Shown here: in pieces, positions 25,948-34,696 of the stretch
Position numbering within the stretch: the stretch's first letter is position 1
Layout: each line of letters opens with the position of its first letter
Source of the DNA: Clostridiales bacterium UBA6114
Lineage (GTDB): Bacteria; Bacillota; Clostridia; Oscillospirales; Butyricicoccaceae
NCBI GenBank assembly: GCA_002423435.1
Contig: DIWE01000037.1
Coordinates: 210,054-274,053, forward strand
DNA: 64,000 bases
Direction of reading: 5' to 3'
Notes under the pieces: generated by a model
Databases searched by the model: none
What the model saw: the letters and a program-made list of their open reading frames with translations, nothing else
What the model was told of the DNA's origin: nothing
Position numbers and translations under genes: made by a program

Positions 25948-25979
25948 CTCGGCCGGAAGGTCCTTCCCTTCCGGCCGAG
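25948..25979. repeat. GC-rich hairpin between spoIIM and scfB
   Basis: CTCGGCCGGAAGG and CCTTCCGGCCGAG pair over 13 bases around a short loop. TATTTTC follows on the plus strand; no T-run follows on the minus strand. It may insulate the region but no plus-strand gene precedes it. Confidence 0.6.
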
Positions 25980-26015
25980 TATTTTCAGCAAGCGGAAAAA
26001 ATGCCGGTCAATATT

Positions 26016-27422
26016 TTAACCTGCCGGGCTTTCGGGTGCCGTGCGAGCCTGTTCGGCAAAGGCGGCACTGCGCGCCTTCAGGTAAATCGCACATTCGACC
26101 CTTTTGCGCTCAAGCTCGCATCCGAGCTCGTACGGTATAGAGATATCGCCGTTTACCGTATGGTTCGCGGCTGAACAGCCGCCGCCGCAATAATATTTCG
26201 CCCAGCAATCGGAGCAGCCTTTTCTCGTATTCAGGTCGATGCCGGCAAAGCGTTCGGAAAGTGAGAGGTCAAAGGTTTTCTCGTGAACGTTTCCGAGTCT
26301 GAATTCTTTGTTGCCGACAAACTGATGACAGGGGTAGATATCCCCCTCAGGCGTGACCGCGACATACTCGAAGCCCGCCCCGCATCCGCGCATGCGCTTT
26401 ATAATGCAGGGGCCCTGGGACAGATCGATCATAAAATGGAAGAACAGAAATTCCCTGTCTGTGTTTTTGCTTTGAAGGATCAGCTCGCAGAGCTTTTCGT
26501 ATTCCTCAAAAATCCTGGGCAGATCCTCCTTTGTAATCGCGAGGGCACCGCCCCCCTTTAATACGACGGGCTCTAAGGAGAGATTCCGAAACCCGCAGGA
26601 GACCATTTCCTTAATATCCTCGCAAAAGTCCAGGTTTTCCTTTGTAAACGTGCCGCGCACGTAATAGTCCTTGCCTTTGTCGCGCAGGTTCACAAGGCGC
26701 TGCATTTTCGGCATGACCAGTTCAAAGGTCCCGTCCCCCGAAACGGTTTTGCGCACCTTGTCGTTTATTTCCCTGCGTCCGTCGAGCGACAGGACGACAT
26801 TCGACATCTCGCGGTTTACTGCGTCAATGATCTCGTCATTTAGGAGAAGGCCGTTGGTTGTGATCGTAAAGCGGAAGTTTTTTTGATATTTTTCTTCCAG
26901 GCTTTTTGCGTACTCGACCGTTTTTCGGACGGTGTCAAATGCCATCAGCGGCTCGCCTCCGAAAAAGTCGATTTCGATGTTGCGGCGTTTTCCCGACCGG
27001 CCGACCACAAAATCGACTGCGGCCTTTGCCGTTTCAAAATCCATGATGCGGCGTCCCGTTCCAAAGTCGCCCGTCTTTGCAAAGCAGTAATTGCAGCGCA
27101 TGTTGCAGTCGTGCGACACATGCAAGCAAAGAGCCTTTACAGGCGCGCCTTTTAAGGACATCCTCGCGTTCGGTCCGTCGTATTCGGGCGCAAACAGCTC
27201 ACCCGCTTGGAAAAGCGCCAAAAGCTCGCCGTAAGCCTCCCGGATCTCCCCCTCGTCATAGCGTGCCGAGAGCTCCCGCACAGCCGCCTCCGGACATTCT
27301 TTCCCGAGCGGCGGCGTTAAAAGGCCGCAAAGGTCGAAAGAAACCCGGTCCGCGAGATGCACGGCTCCGCTTTCGCTGTCGACGATTATATTTACATCCC
27401 TGATACTGAATCGATGAACCAT
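26016..27422 (-). CDS. scfB: SCIFF thioether maturase (radical SAM/SPASM)
   Basis: A radical SAM enzyme that forms thioether cross-links in the SCIFF peptide. The cluster motif is CNMRCNYC (CX3CX2C), followed by DFFGGEPLMAF and a SPASM-type C-terminus with many Cys (CSDCWAKYYCGGGC). The family-typical N-terminus begins MVHRFSIRDVNIIVDSESG, so I start at 27422 (468 residues), although the frame is open to 27623. The peptide gene scfA is 270 bases upstream, with a terminator between. Unlike many RiPP loci no export gene is attached. Confidence 0.95.
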   Translation of the reverse strand: MVHRFSIRDVNIIVDSESGAVHLADRVSFDLCGLLTPPLGKECPEAAVRELSARYDEGEIREAYGELLALFQAGELFAPEYDGPNARMSLKGAPVKALCLHVSHDCNMRCNYCFAKTGDFGTGRRIMDFETAKAAVDFVVGRSGKRRNIEIDFFGGEPLMAFDTVRKTVEYAKSLEEKYQKNFRFTITTNGLLLNDEIIDAVNREMSNVVLSLDGRREINDKVRKTVSGDGTFELVMPKMQRLVNLRDKGKDYYVRGTFTKENLDFCEDIKEMVSCGFRNLSLEPVVLKGGGALAITKEDLPRIFEEYEKLCELILQSKNTDREFLFFHFMIDLSQGPCIIKRMRGCGAGFEYVAVTPEGDIYPCHQFVGNKEFRLGNVHEKTFDLSLSERFAGIDLNTRKGCSDCWAKYYCGGGCSAANHTVNGDISIPYELGCELERKRVECAIYLKARSAAFAEQARTAPESPAG

Positions 27423-27470
27423 CTTTATGTAGCTCCCATTATTTTTTACCGTCCCGGATAACTCTCCCGG

Positions 27471-27505
27471 AAAAAGCACCCCGACGATCCAATTCGTTGG
27501 GGTGC
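27471..27505 (-). terminator. Internal terminator between scfA and scfB
   Basis: On the minus strand an 11-bp stem (GCACCCCAACG with CGTCGGGGTGC) is followed by TTTTT. It probably limits read-through, so that the peptide is made in excess of its maturase. Confidence 0.85.
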
Positions 27506-27689
27506 ATAGAGGTCGAAGATTTTTGAGGGAGCAGGATTTTGTCAGTGCAAAGAAAGCACATTGGCAATACCGATGTATGGCAATGGGTGTTTCTGCGGCA
27601 ATGGCGGAATCCTGTCCCCTCAAAAACGGGTTCGGATATGTCTCTTATGCTTAAAGCAAAAGGAAGGCGTTAGCCCTCCCCTCTTGCAT

Positions 27690-27833
27690 TTACTTTTTGT
27701 TTTCGCATTTCTGGTTTGCAACCGTGCAGGAGGTTTTGCAGGCGGACTGGCACGACGTCTGGCACTCACCGCAGCCTCCCTTTAAGGCGCTTTGCTTTAA
27801 TGTTGCGCCGTTTAGGGTCTTAAGGTGCTTCAT
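27690..27833 (-). CDS. scfA: Six-cysteine peptide SCIFF precursor
   Basis: A 47-residue ribosomal peptide reading MKHLKTLNGATLK, then GGCGECQTSCQSACKTSCTV and ending ANQKCENKK. It has exactly six cysteines (21, 24, 28, 32, 36, 43), the family hallmark. The thioether linkage is between a Cys and a nearby Thr in characterised members. GAGGT lies about seven bases before the ATG. SCIFF is nearly universal in Clostridia; its function is not established. Confidence 0.97.
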   Translation of the reverse strand: MKHLKTLNGATLKQSALKGGCGECQTSCQSACKTSCTVANQKCENKK

Positions 27834-27854
27834 ATTTTCTACCTCTTTTTTTCT

Positions 27855-28265
27855 TTATCTTCTTCTTTTCTGTTTTACATTTCCACTTAAGACAATGCCG
27901 ATCAAACTACCCAAAAGTATAGCCGCAAGGACCACGACCGCGCTCTTGAAATCGGGCACTCCCGCCGGGGAGACAAAGCTTAAGATGATGAGGATCACAA
28001 AAAACATCAGGCCGGACAACATTCCCGTCGTAAGACGTTTTTGCTTGATCTTCGACAACGCGGCCATCGAGGCGACTAAAGCGCCGAGGCCTGCCATGCC
28101 CGCCGCGAGTGGAAACACGAGATGTTCCGGAATAATCTCTGCGTTTACAAACATGCAAAGCAGCAGAAGCATTAAAACCGATACAATGATCCCAAACAAG
28201 TCGGAAAGCAGGATTGTCTTAAAATAGGGCGCGCCTGGTTTGCAACACATATCCGCTTTTGCCAT
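27855..28265 (-). CDS. TIGR04086 family membrane protein
   Basis: A 136-residue membrane protein with four hydrophobic segments (about 17-40, 48-70, 80-100, 108-128) and a basic tail. The family is defined by its position next to SCIFF and yajC in Clostridia, exactly as here. Its function is unknown; a link to the peptide is a guess from conserved order. The start (MAKADMCC) has AAGGGGG upstream. Confidence 0.85.
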   Translation of the reverse strand: MAKADMCCKPGAPYFKTILLSDLFGIIVSVLMLLLLCMFVNAEIIPEHLVFPLAAGMAGLGALVASMAALSKIKQKRLTTGMLSGLMFFVILIILSFVSPAGVPDFKSAVVVLAAILLGSLIGIVLSGNVKQKRRR

Positions 28266-28348
28266 TAAAAATGCCCCCTTAAGGATTATTACAAGGTAAT
28301 CCTATGAGAGTAACGGCAAAATAATGACAAGTTATTGGACAATTTCCG

Positions 28349-28645
28349 TTATTCGCCGTCGGCGGCCACGTCCCGGGACCGAATCGCCCATTTATGGAAC
28401 TTCAGTTTCGTTTTATCGCCGCCTGTTTCGATGACCAGCGTGTTGTCGTCCTTTACGGAAACCACTTTTCCGATGATGCCCCCGATGGTCGTGATCTCGT
28501 CTCCGACCTCAATGGAATTGCGCATTTGCTGCTCGGCCTTTTCCCTTTTCTTCTGAGGGCGGATCATTAAGAAATACATGATTCCAAACAAAAATAAAAG
28601 CGGAAGAATCATTGAAACATAACTGTTACCCGTGCCAGCAGGCAT
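28349..28645 (-). CDS. yajC: Preprotein translocase subunit YajC
   Basis: YajC is a small single-span membrane protein that associates with SecDF and the Sec translocase. It has one N-terminal membrane helix (about 9-25) followed by the family motif MIRPQKKREKAEQQM and the VGDEITTIGGIIGKVV segment. It is 98 residues, normal for the family. AAGGAGGT precedes the ATG. It lies just downstream of tgt, the common order. Confidence 0.96.
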   Translation of the reverse strand: MPAGTGNSYVSMILPLLFLFGIMYFLMIRPQKKREKAEQQMRNSIEVGDEITTIGGIIGKVVSVKDDNTLVIETGGDKTKLKFHKWAIRSRDVAADGE

Positions 28646-28754
28646 ATGACATACCTCCTTACATAATAAATATCATTATAATGGAAAAGAAATAAATTTA
28701 CAAGCCTTTTATGAAGACAAGCCGGGGCTCCAAGCGCATAGAAGCATTGCCCCG

Positions 28755-29885
28755 TCAAATCCTGCGGTCGAGAAGCGGGCTCCACTGTCTTCTGAAATCA
28801 TGAAACGTATCCGTTTCGATCGCGTTTCTGATCCGCTCCATAAGCCGGTTGTAGAAATGGAGATTGTGTATCACCGCAAGGCGCAGCGCGTAAATTTCCT
28901 CCGCCTTGAAAAGATGCCGCAGATATGCCCTGGAATGATTCCTGCACGCAAAGCAGCCGCATCCCTCGTCAATCGGCTCGTCGGCGGTTTCATATTTTGC
29001 GTTTTTGATGTTGATGATTCCGTTTAAGGTAAAGAGATGGCCGTGCCGCGCGTTTCTCGCCGGCATGACGCAGTCGAAAAAATCGATGCCGCGATACACG
29101 CCCTCGATGATGTTTGACGGCGTGCCGACGCCCATCAGGTAGCGCGGCCGGTCTTCCGGCATTTCCTCCTCCACCCGTTCGATCGTTTCATACATGACGG
29201 AGATTTCCTCCCCGACTGCAAGCCCGCCAATCGCATACCCCGGAAGGTCGAGCCGGGCGATCTTCCGCATGTTTTCGATTCGCAGGTCGGGGTATGTGCT
29301 TCCCTGGTTGATGCCGAACAGCATCTGGTCGGGATTTACGGAATCCGGCCTTCGATTTAATTCGGAAAGCGCGTCCCGGGACCGCAAAAGCCAGCGCTCG
29401 GTGCGTTCGCACGCCGCCTTGGCATAAGCGTACTCGGCCGGGTTCGCAACGCATTCGTCAAACGCCATCGCGATGTCCGAGCCGAGATAGGACTGGATTT
29501 TCATGCTTTCCTCGGGCCCCATGAAGATCCTGCGTCCGTCGATGTGCGACTGGAAATGGACGCCCTCCTCCGTGACCTTGCGCAGCGAATCCAGAGAAAA
29601 CACCTGAAATCCGCCGCTGTCCGTCAAAACAGGGCCGTCCCAGTTCATAAACCTGTGAAGCCCGCCGAGGGCGCGGACCGTTTCCTCGCCGGGGCGCAGA
29701 TGCAGATGGTAGGTATTCCCCAGGGCGACCTGACAGCCGACGTCTTTTAAATCGAAGGCGCCGAGCCCGCCCTTGATTGCCGCCTGTGTCGCGACGTTCA
29801 TAAAGACGGGGGTCTGAATCGTTCCGTGCTTTGTCCGGAAGGTCCCGCGCCGAGCCTTCCCCTGTCTGTGAATAAGACTGTACAT
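28755..29885 (-). CDS. tgt: Queuine tRNA-ribosyltransferase
   Basis: Tgt exchanges guanine 34 of Asp, Asn, His and Tyr tRNAs for preQ1, the queuosine precursor. Visible are DSGGFQVFSL (catalytic Asp region), the RYLMGVGTP segment and the C-terminal zinc site with CGCFACRNHSRAYLRHLF. The length, 376 residues, is typical. queA, the next enzyme, is at 38-39 kb; the catabolic island separates the two. tgt has its own promoter. Confidence 0.97.
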   Translation of the reverse strand: MYSLIHRQGKARRGTFRTKHGTIQTPVFMNVATQAAIKGGLGAFDLKDVGCQVALGNTYHLHLRPGEETVRALGGLHRFMNWDGPVLTDSGGFQVFSLDSLRKVTEEGVHFQSHIDGRRIFMGPEESMKIQSYLGSDIAMAFDECVANPAEYAYAKAACERTERWLLRSRDALSELNRRPDSVNPDQMLFGINQGSTYPDLRIENMRKIARLDLPGYAIGGLAVGEEISVMYETIERVEEEMPEDRPRYLMGVGTPSNIIEGVYRGIDFFDCVMPARNARHGHLFTLNGIINIKNAKYETADEPIDEGCGCFACRNHSRAYLRHLFKAEEIYALRLAVIHNLHFYNRLMERIRNAIETDTFHDFRRQWSPLLDRRI

Positions 29886-29914
29886 TTCCTCTTTCCTCTC
29901 TTCAGAAGGTCCTA

Positions 29915-29943
29915 ATTATACCAGAATACCGATTGTAAGGCAA
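29915..29943 (-). promoter_or_regulatory. Predicted promoter of tgt
   Basis: On the minus strand TTGCCT (29938-29943), 17 bases, TATAAT (29915-29920), about 30 bases before the ATG. tgt therefore does not need read-through from queA. Confidence 0.75.
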
Positions 29944-30024
29944 GCCGCAAATCATGCTTTGATGCGCGTTTCGGATTGTTTGATTGATACTCCGAAAAAT
30001 ACCGGCACTTTCTGGCGAAAAAGA

Positions 30025-30052
30025 TCGGGCGCGCCGCAAACGGACGCGCCCG
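30025..30052 (-). terminator. Terminator after the FCD regulator
   Basis: TCGGGCGCG and CGCGCCCGA form a 9-bp stem. A T-run (TCTTTTTCG) follows on the minus strand, and TTTTT lies on the plus side too, so it may act both ways. It marks the left boundary of the island. Confidence 0.8.
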
Positions 30053-30140
30053 AAACCTTTTTATATCACGTTATTTTATTTTCCTAACAGTCTTTCCCTT
30101 ATAAGAGATGCGGCGGCTGGAGCAAAATTCCAGACAGCAG

Positions 30141-30860
30141 TCAAGATTTTCCCTCCTCTTTGAGCCGCCGCCTAAGATATTCTCTCGAAACATTGATATG
30201 GGCGAGCATCCCATTTCGTGCTCCCAGGGGATCTTTATTGCAGATAGCGTCGGTAATGATCCGATGATATCTTGCGGAAATTTGTCGATATTCATTGTCG
30301 TTTATAGATGTCGATATTTGAATAGAGGCAGACGCGATTATAGAAACTAAATTAGAAAAAATTGGGTTACCTGTGCATACAGCAATGTATTCATGGAAAT
30401 CTGTATCGACTTTTTGATAGTCTGTGCCCTGACGTATTGCGGCGGAATGAAGAATGCACAGTTCCTGCAGACGCTCACATTGTTCCGGGGTAACACAAAG
30501 CGCGGCTTCAGCTGCTATATTGGGCTCCAACGCAAGACGCGCCTCAATGAGATTGATAGCGTTCCTAGTATTATTCTCTAAAAACATAGCACCGAGCGGG
30601 TCTTGTGGAATCCCCCGCTTATCGGACACATAGGTACCGGAACCTTGCCTGGCATAGAGAATGTTTCTGCTCACGAGCTGTTTGACAGCTTCTCTAAGTG
30701 TGCCACGACCCACATTCAACATATCGGATAAGCGCGTTTCATTAGGAAGTTTGTCGCCTTCCTGCATATTCCGAGTCAGAATAAAAGAAATCAAATTTTC
30801 TGCGGTCTCATCGACGAGAGTCCGTTGTTTCTCAGTCGCCGATTGCATAACAGAATCCAT
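30141..30860 (-). CDS. GntR-family regulator with FCD domain (FadR subfamily)
   Basis: An N-terminal winged helix (about 15-80, with MLNVGRGTLREAVKQLV as the recognition region) and a C-terminal all-helical FCD ligand-binding domain (about 95-225) carrying metal-site His and Asp residues (DTDFHEYI, HINVSREYL). These proteins usually repress sugar-acid or organic-acid genes and release DNA on effector binding. It is divergent from the RraA-IlvD-TRAP operon and a likely repressor of it; ATATGATGA occurs in both promoter regions. Length is 239 residues. Confidence 0.92.
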   Translation of the reverse strand: MDSVMQSATEKQRTLVDETAENLISFILTRNMQEGDKLPNETRLSDMLNVGRGTLREAVKQLVSRNILYARQGSGTYVSDKRGIPQDPLGAMFLENNTRNAINLIEARLALEPNIAAEAALCVTPEQCERLQELCILHSAAIRQGTDYQKVDTDFHEYIAVCTGNPIFSNLVSIIASASIQISTSINDNEYRQISARYHRIITDAICNKDPLGARNGMLAHINVSREYLRRRLKEEGKS

Positions 30861-30924
30861 AGGTTTGCTCCTTTGCTAATTCATCGTATGATTTGCGAAA
30901 ACAAACTACCAAAAAGCGTAAAAC

Positions 30925-30984
30925 ATATGATGAATATAGAATTTTGTTAATTAAAATTATAATAGAACACATCAATTTTGTAAA
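30925..30984 (-). promoter_or_regulatory. Regulator promoter with operator half-site
   Basis: On the minus strand TTTACA (30979-30984), 17 bases, TATAAT (30956-30961). ATATGATGA at 30925-30933, identical to one half of the 31.1 kb palindrome, lies just downstream of the predicted start site, consistent with self-repression. Confidence 0.6.
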
Positions 30985-31097
30985 GTGGAAATGCAAAAAC
31001 TTATAAAAATATTAGCTAAGATTTCGTCGAATTAGATATATTGCTAGATATTATTTCGTTTATATAAACAAAATTGAGTAATGTGTTTAAAAAGCAA

Positions 31098-31150
31098 TTG
31101 ACTAGAATGAGAAAAGTGATATGATGACTTTGAGCTCAAAATCATCATAT
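31098..31150 (+). promoter_or_regulatory. Promoter and 32-bp operator palindrome of the catabolic operon
   Basis: TTGACT (31098-31103), 16 bases, TATGAT (31120-31125). A palindrome spans 31119-31150, with arms ATATGATGA and TCATCATAT around TTTGAGCTCAAA; 15 of 16 base pairs match. It covers the -10 box, as expected of a repressor operator. The rest of 30861-31216 is AT-rich with no further feature I can name. Confidence 0.8.
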
Positions 31151-31216
31151 AGCGTGTATACAGTCTCAGGAAAAGCTTCCGGAAAGCAAAGTCAATCGAT
31201 AAATTGATAAGGAGTA

Positions 31217-31927
31217 ATGATTGTGGCAACGTGGAAAAACGATCAGGAAATGTTTGAACTGATGAAGAAGAAGCTGTATACCCCTGTGGTCGGCGACATC
31301 CTGGACAAAGAGGGTTATACTCATCAGTTTCTGCCTGCGGAAATCCGCCCCTTAGAAACACTTGCTCCCCCATCGCTGGTCACTACGCAAGAAGAAGACA
31401 AGCGTCTGAAAATCGCCGGTTATGCTTGCACAATATTGGAGTGTGAGGTCTATGGTGATTATGACAAGCCGTTCGGCTATATGACTGAGGCCCTAGATCA
31501 GCTCCAACCAAATGAGGTTTATGTAGCGACCGGCGCGAAGAGAAGTGCTCTGTGGGGTGAGTTGCTGACTGCAACGGCACGTGCCAGAGGAGCCGTTGGC
31601 GCAGTGCTGGACGGCTACAGCCGCGATACACCGCAGGTTCTGGAGCAGAACTTTCCGGTGTTTTGCAGTGGCTGCTGGGCACAGGACTCCTCCATTCGTT
31701 CCTATGTGCGAAAGTGGCGTTGCACAATCGAGATTGGACATGTCACTATCCACGACGGCGACGTGATTTTCGGCGATATCGACGGCGTGCTGGTTATCCC
31801 CCGCCAGGTAGCAGACATTGTTTTGGAAAAAGCGTTGATCAAAGCCGCTGGTGAGAAGAGCATGCGCAAAGACATCGAGAACGGCATGAGTTCCACAGAT
31901 GCTTTTGCCAAGTACGGTATTCTCTGA
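31217..31927 (+). CDS. RraA-like / HMG aldolase family protein
   Basis: The family includes class II 4-hydroxy-4-methyl-2-oxoglutarate aldolases and the RNase E inhibitor RraA; without RNase E context an aldolase or decarboxylase role on a 2-oxo acid is more likely. Visible are GELLTATARARGAVGAVLDG and YSRD, the family's metal and substrate region, and DGVLVIPR. It is 236 residues from ATG 31217; GTG 31223 is better spaced from GGAG and may be the true start. Its stop overlaps the ATG of the dehydratase gene. Confidence 0.85.
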   Translation: MIVATWKNDQEMFELMKKKLYTPVVGDILDKEGYTHQFLPAEIRPLETLAPPSLVTTQEEDKRLKIAGYACTILECEVYGDYDKPFGYMTEALDQLQPNEVYVATGAKRSALWGELLTATARARGAVGAVLDGYSRDTPQVLEQNFPVFCSGCWAQDSSIRSYVRKWRCTIEIGHVTIHDGDVIFGDIDGVLVIPRQVADIVLEKALIKAAGEKSMRKDIENGMSSTDAFAKYGIL

Positions 31928-33693
31928 TGGATAAAACAAATCAGCCGTGTGATGGGTGTGGACGCCCTTATAATAACAGCCAGGCGGAGCGATTCTTGTG
32001 GCCGCAGTATGATGCTTTGCAAATGGCAATTGGCTGGAGCGAAAAAGATCTGAAGAAGAAGCAGATTCTGGTTGAAGACGCTCTGGGGGACTCTCATCCG
32101 GGCAGTGCACACCTCGGATCTTTATCTGAGCAGGTACAGATTGGTGTTTATGAAAGTGGCGGCCGGCCGGGAAGATTCCACACGACAGACATCTGCGACG
32201 GATGTGCACAGGGTCATGACGGTATGAACTACATTCTTGCCTCCAGAGAAACTATCGCGGACATGGTGGAACTCCATGGTCGTTTCGTGCCGTGGGACGG
32301 TCTTATATTGTTGTCTTCTTGCGATAAGTCTATTCCCGCACATTTAAAAGCTGCGGCAAGGCTGAATCTGCCGACAGTGTTTGTTCCGGGCGGAAGTATG
32401 CGTCCGTCCAGGAACATGACATCCGACATTGACGAAATCGGCGATCTGACACTGCGTCAGGAACGGAATCGGGATGATCCGGAGGTGCAGAAGGACGTAA
32501 GGAGCTATCGACTGACTGCCTGTCCATCTGTAGGTGCGTGCCAGATGTATGGAACAGCGAGCACTATGCAGAGTCTCGCAGAAGCTATGGGCGTTGCTCT
32601 CCCCGGTTCTGCATTGGCTCCGGCTACAATGCGTGATATCAGTGAACTGGCCCGCAATGCAGGCATTGCGGTGATGAACCTTGTAAACAAGGGAATCACT
32701 TTCAGAGATATCGTCACGAAAAAGGCTTTGATAAACACAATCATCGTGCATTGCGCGGTAGGCGGTTCCACCAACGCAATGATTCATCTGCCGGATCTGG
32801 CACGAGAGCTGGATATCGATCTGCCAATCGAACTCTTTGATGAAATCAACCAAAAAATCCCTCACGTTGCAAATATTCTCCCCAGCGGAAAACACCCGAC
32901 AGAATGCATGTGGTTTGCGGGTGGGATCCCGGCGGTGCAGTGGCGTATGAGGGAGTATCTTGATCCGGACGTCATGACCTGTACAGGCCACACACTTGGA
33001 GAGAATCTGGAAATGATCATGAAAGATCACTTCTTTGAGCGGAATAGAGGATATCTGGCCAACTATAAACTCAAAACGGAAGATGTCCTTCTCCCAGACG
33101 AACAAATCAAGGAAAATGGATCGGTTGCTGTGCTAAAAGGTAATCTCGCACCGGACGGCGCAGTTGTCAAGTATGCGGCGATCGCTGAGGATATGCGGGT
33201 CCACGAAGGGCCTGCACGGGTATTCGACAGTGAAGAAGACTGTTACTATGCGGTAATCGAGAAAAAGATCAAGCCGGGCGAGGTGCTGATTATTCGCTAT
33301 GAAGGCCCACGCGGCTCCGGAATGCCGGAAATGCTGATGACCACGGAGGCAATCGTGTCAGATCCGGAACTGAACGGAACGGTTGCGCTGGTCACAGACG
33401 GCCGATTCTCCGGCGCGACAAAGGGGCCTGCTATCGGACATGTCAGCCCGGAGGCTGCAGCTGGCGGCCCTATTGCCTATGTTAAGGACGGGGACATCGT
33501 CCGGTTCGACACGAAGGAGCGCAGGCTGGATGTTGTCGGCTGCGAAGGCGTTCCAACGACAGAGGCGAAAGCAGCCGCGGTCTTTGCAGAGCGCAGAAAT
33601 ACTATGGAGCTCAAAAAGCTTGAAAAACGAACCGGGGTTTTTAAAAAGTATACCGAACATGCGCGGTCTGCCATGTTGGGAGCAGGTGTTTAA
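31927..33693 (+). CDS. IlvD/Edd family dehydratase (probable sugar-acid dehydratase)
   Basis: An iron-sulfur dehydratase. Cysteines Cys90 and Cys93 (CDGC), Cys132 (SSCDKS) and Cys205 (GACQMYGT) fall in the family cluster regions, and the later TDGRFSGATKGPAIGHVSPEA is typical. The 588-residue length is a little above classic IlvD (about 555) and fits sugar-acid (aldonate) dehydratases. The RraA, hydroxyacid dehydrogenase and TRAP context suggests catabolism of an imported acid rather than branched-chain amino acid synthesis. The substrate is unknown. Confidence 0.88.
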   Translation: MDKTNQPCDGCGRPYNNSQAERFLWPQYDALQMAIGWSEKDLKKKQILVEDALGDSHPGSAHLGSLSEQVQIGVYESGGRPGRFHTTDICDGCAQGHDGMNYILASRETIADMVELHGRFVPWDGLILLSSCDKSIPAHLKAAARLNLPTVFVPGGSMRPSRNMTSDIDEIGDLTLRQERNRDDPEVQKDVRSYRLTACPSVGACQMYGTASTMQSLAEAMGVALPGSALAPATMRDISELARNAGIAVMNLVNKGITFRDIVTKKALINTIIVHCAVGGSTNAMIHLPDLARELDIDLPIELFDEINQKIPHVANILPSGKHPTECMWFAGGIPAVQWRMREYLDPDVMTCTGHTLGENLEMIMKDHFFERNRGYLANYKLKTEDVLLPDEQIKENGSVAVLKGNLAPDGAVVKYAAIAEDMRVHEGPARVFDSEEDCYYAVIEKKIKPGEVLIIRYEGPRGSGMPEMLMTTEAIVSDPELNGTVALVTDGRFSGATKGPAIGHVSPEAAAGGPIAYVKDGDIVRFDTKERRLDVVGCEGVPTTEAKAAAVFAERRNTMELKKLEKRTGVFKKYTEHARSAMLGAGV

Positions 33694-33695
33694 AA

Positions 33696-34673
33696 GTGAA
33701 AGTTGTTATTACCGACCAGACCTTTCCGGACATTCGAGAAGAACAGAAAGTCCTGGGGTGCATCCCAGGTCTTACGTTAATCGACGGCGAATGCACCTGT
33801 CCAGAGGACATCGTTCATACATGTGCCGATGCCGATGCAGTGTTAAATCGTTATAATTATATCACGGAAGAAGTTCTGGATTAACTAAAAAAATGCAAAG
33901 TAATTGCAACTTACGGAATCGGCCTGGATAAAATCGACGTTGCGGCGGCAAGCAAGCGTGGCATCTATGTCTGCAACAGCCCCGACTATAATCAAACCGA
34001 GGTAGCGGACCATATCGTTTCGATGATACTGTGTCTGAGCCGACATCTGTTTCAGTTCAACGCCAGAGTCCTGTCCGGCAATTTTAAGACTCCTTACGGC
34101 GAGATTATCCCACACCGCATGAGTACGCAGACCGCAGGCTTTATCGGATATGGCCGGATTGCCAGACAGGCGGCGGGAAAACTGAAAACCGCTTTTGGCA
34201 TGAAGATCGTCTGCTGTGATCCCTTCCTGGCAAAAGAGAGCGTGGAGGCAATCGGAGCTGAAAAACTCGAACTGGCGGAAGTACTCCAAACTTCAGATTA
34301 TGTATCGATCAATGTTTCCCTTTTACCGACGACCAGGAATCTGCTTGGAAGTGCGGAGATTGCGTTGATGAAGCCAACCTCATTTTTAATCAATTGCTCC
34401 CGCGGCGGAATTGTGAACGAGGATGCTTTGGCGGACGCACTGCTAAACAAGCGGATCGCCGGCGCCGCGATGGACACCTTTACGCATGAACCCCTGCCCA
34501 TTGACCACATTTTCTGCAAACTTGACAACGTAATTCTGACGCCACATGTGGCCTGGTACACCCATGAGGCAGTAGTAAGCGTACAACGTGTGGCTGCAGA
34601 GCAAGTCGCGTTAGTACTGACAGGAAAGAAACCAACCAGATGCGTCAATCTGGATGTGATTCAAAAAAATTAA
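33696..34673 (+). pseudogene. D-2-hydroxyacid dehydrogenase, interrupted by an in-frame stop
   Basis: From GTG 33696 the frame reads KVVITDQTFPDIREEQ and reaches TAA at 33882-33884 after 62 codons. The same frame continues without shift as LKKCKVIATYGIGLDKID, then the NAD-binding GYGRIARQAAGKL, CSRGGIVNEDAL and PHVAWYTHEA with the catalytic His. The full length would be 325 residues, normal for the family. CAA to TAA is a single-base change. Unless read through, the enzyme is lost, or a shortened form is made from ATG 34023. Confidence 0.9.
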
Positions 34674-34696
34674 TGACATGATGGAGGGACACACAG

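Noticed and set aside
25905..26019. Short plus-strand frame starting ATGAATTCTTATGC
   Set aside because: No ribosome-binding site, and it runs through the 25948 hairpin; not protein-like.
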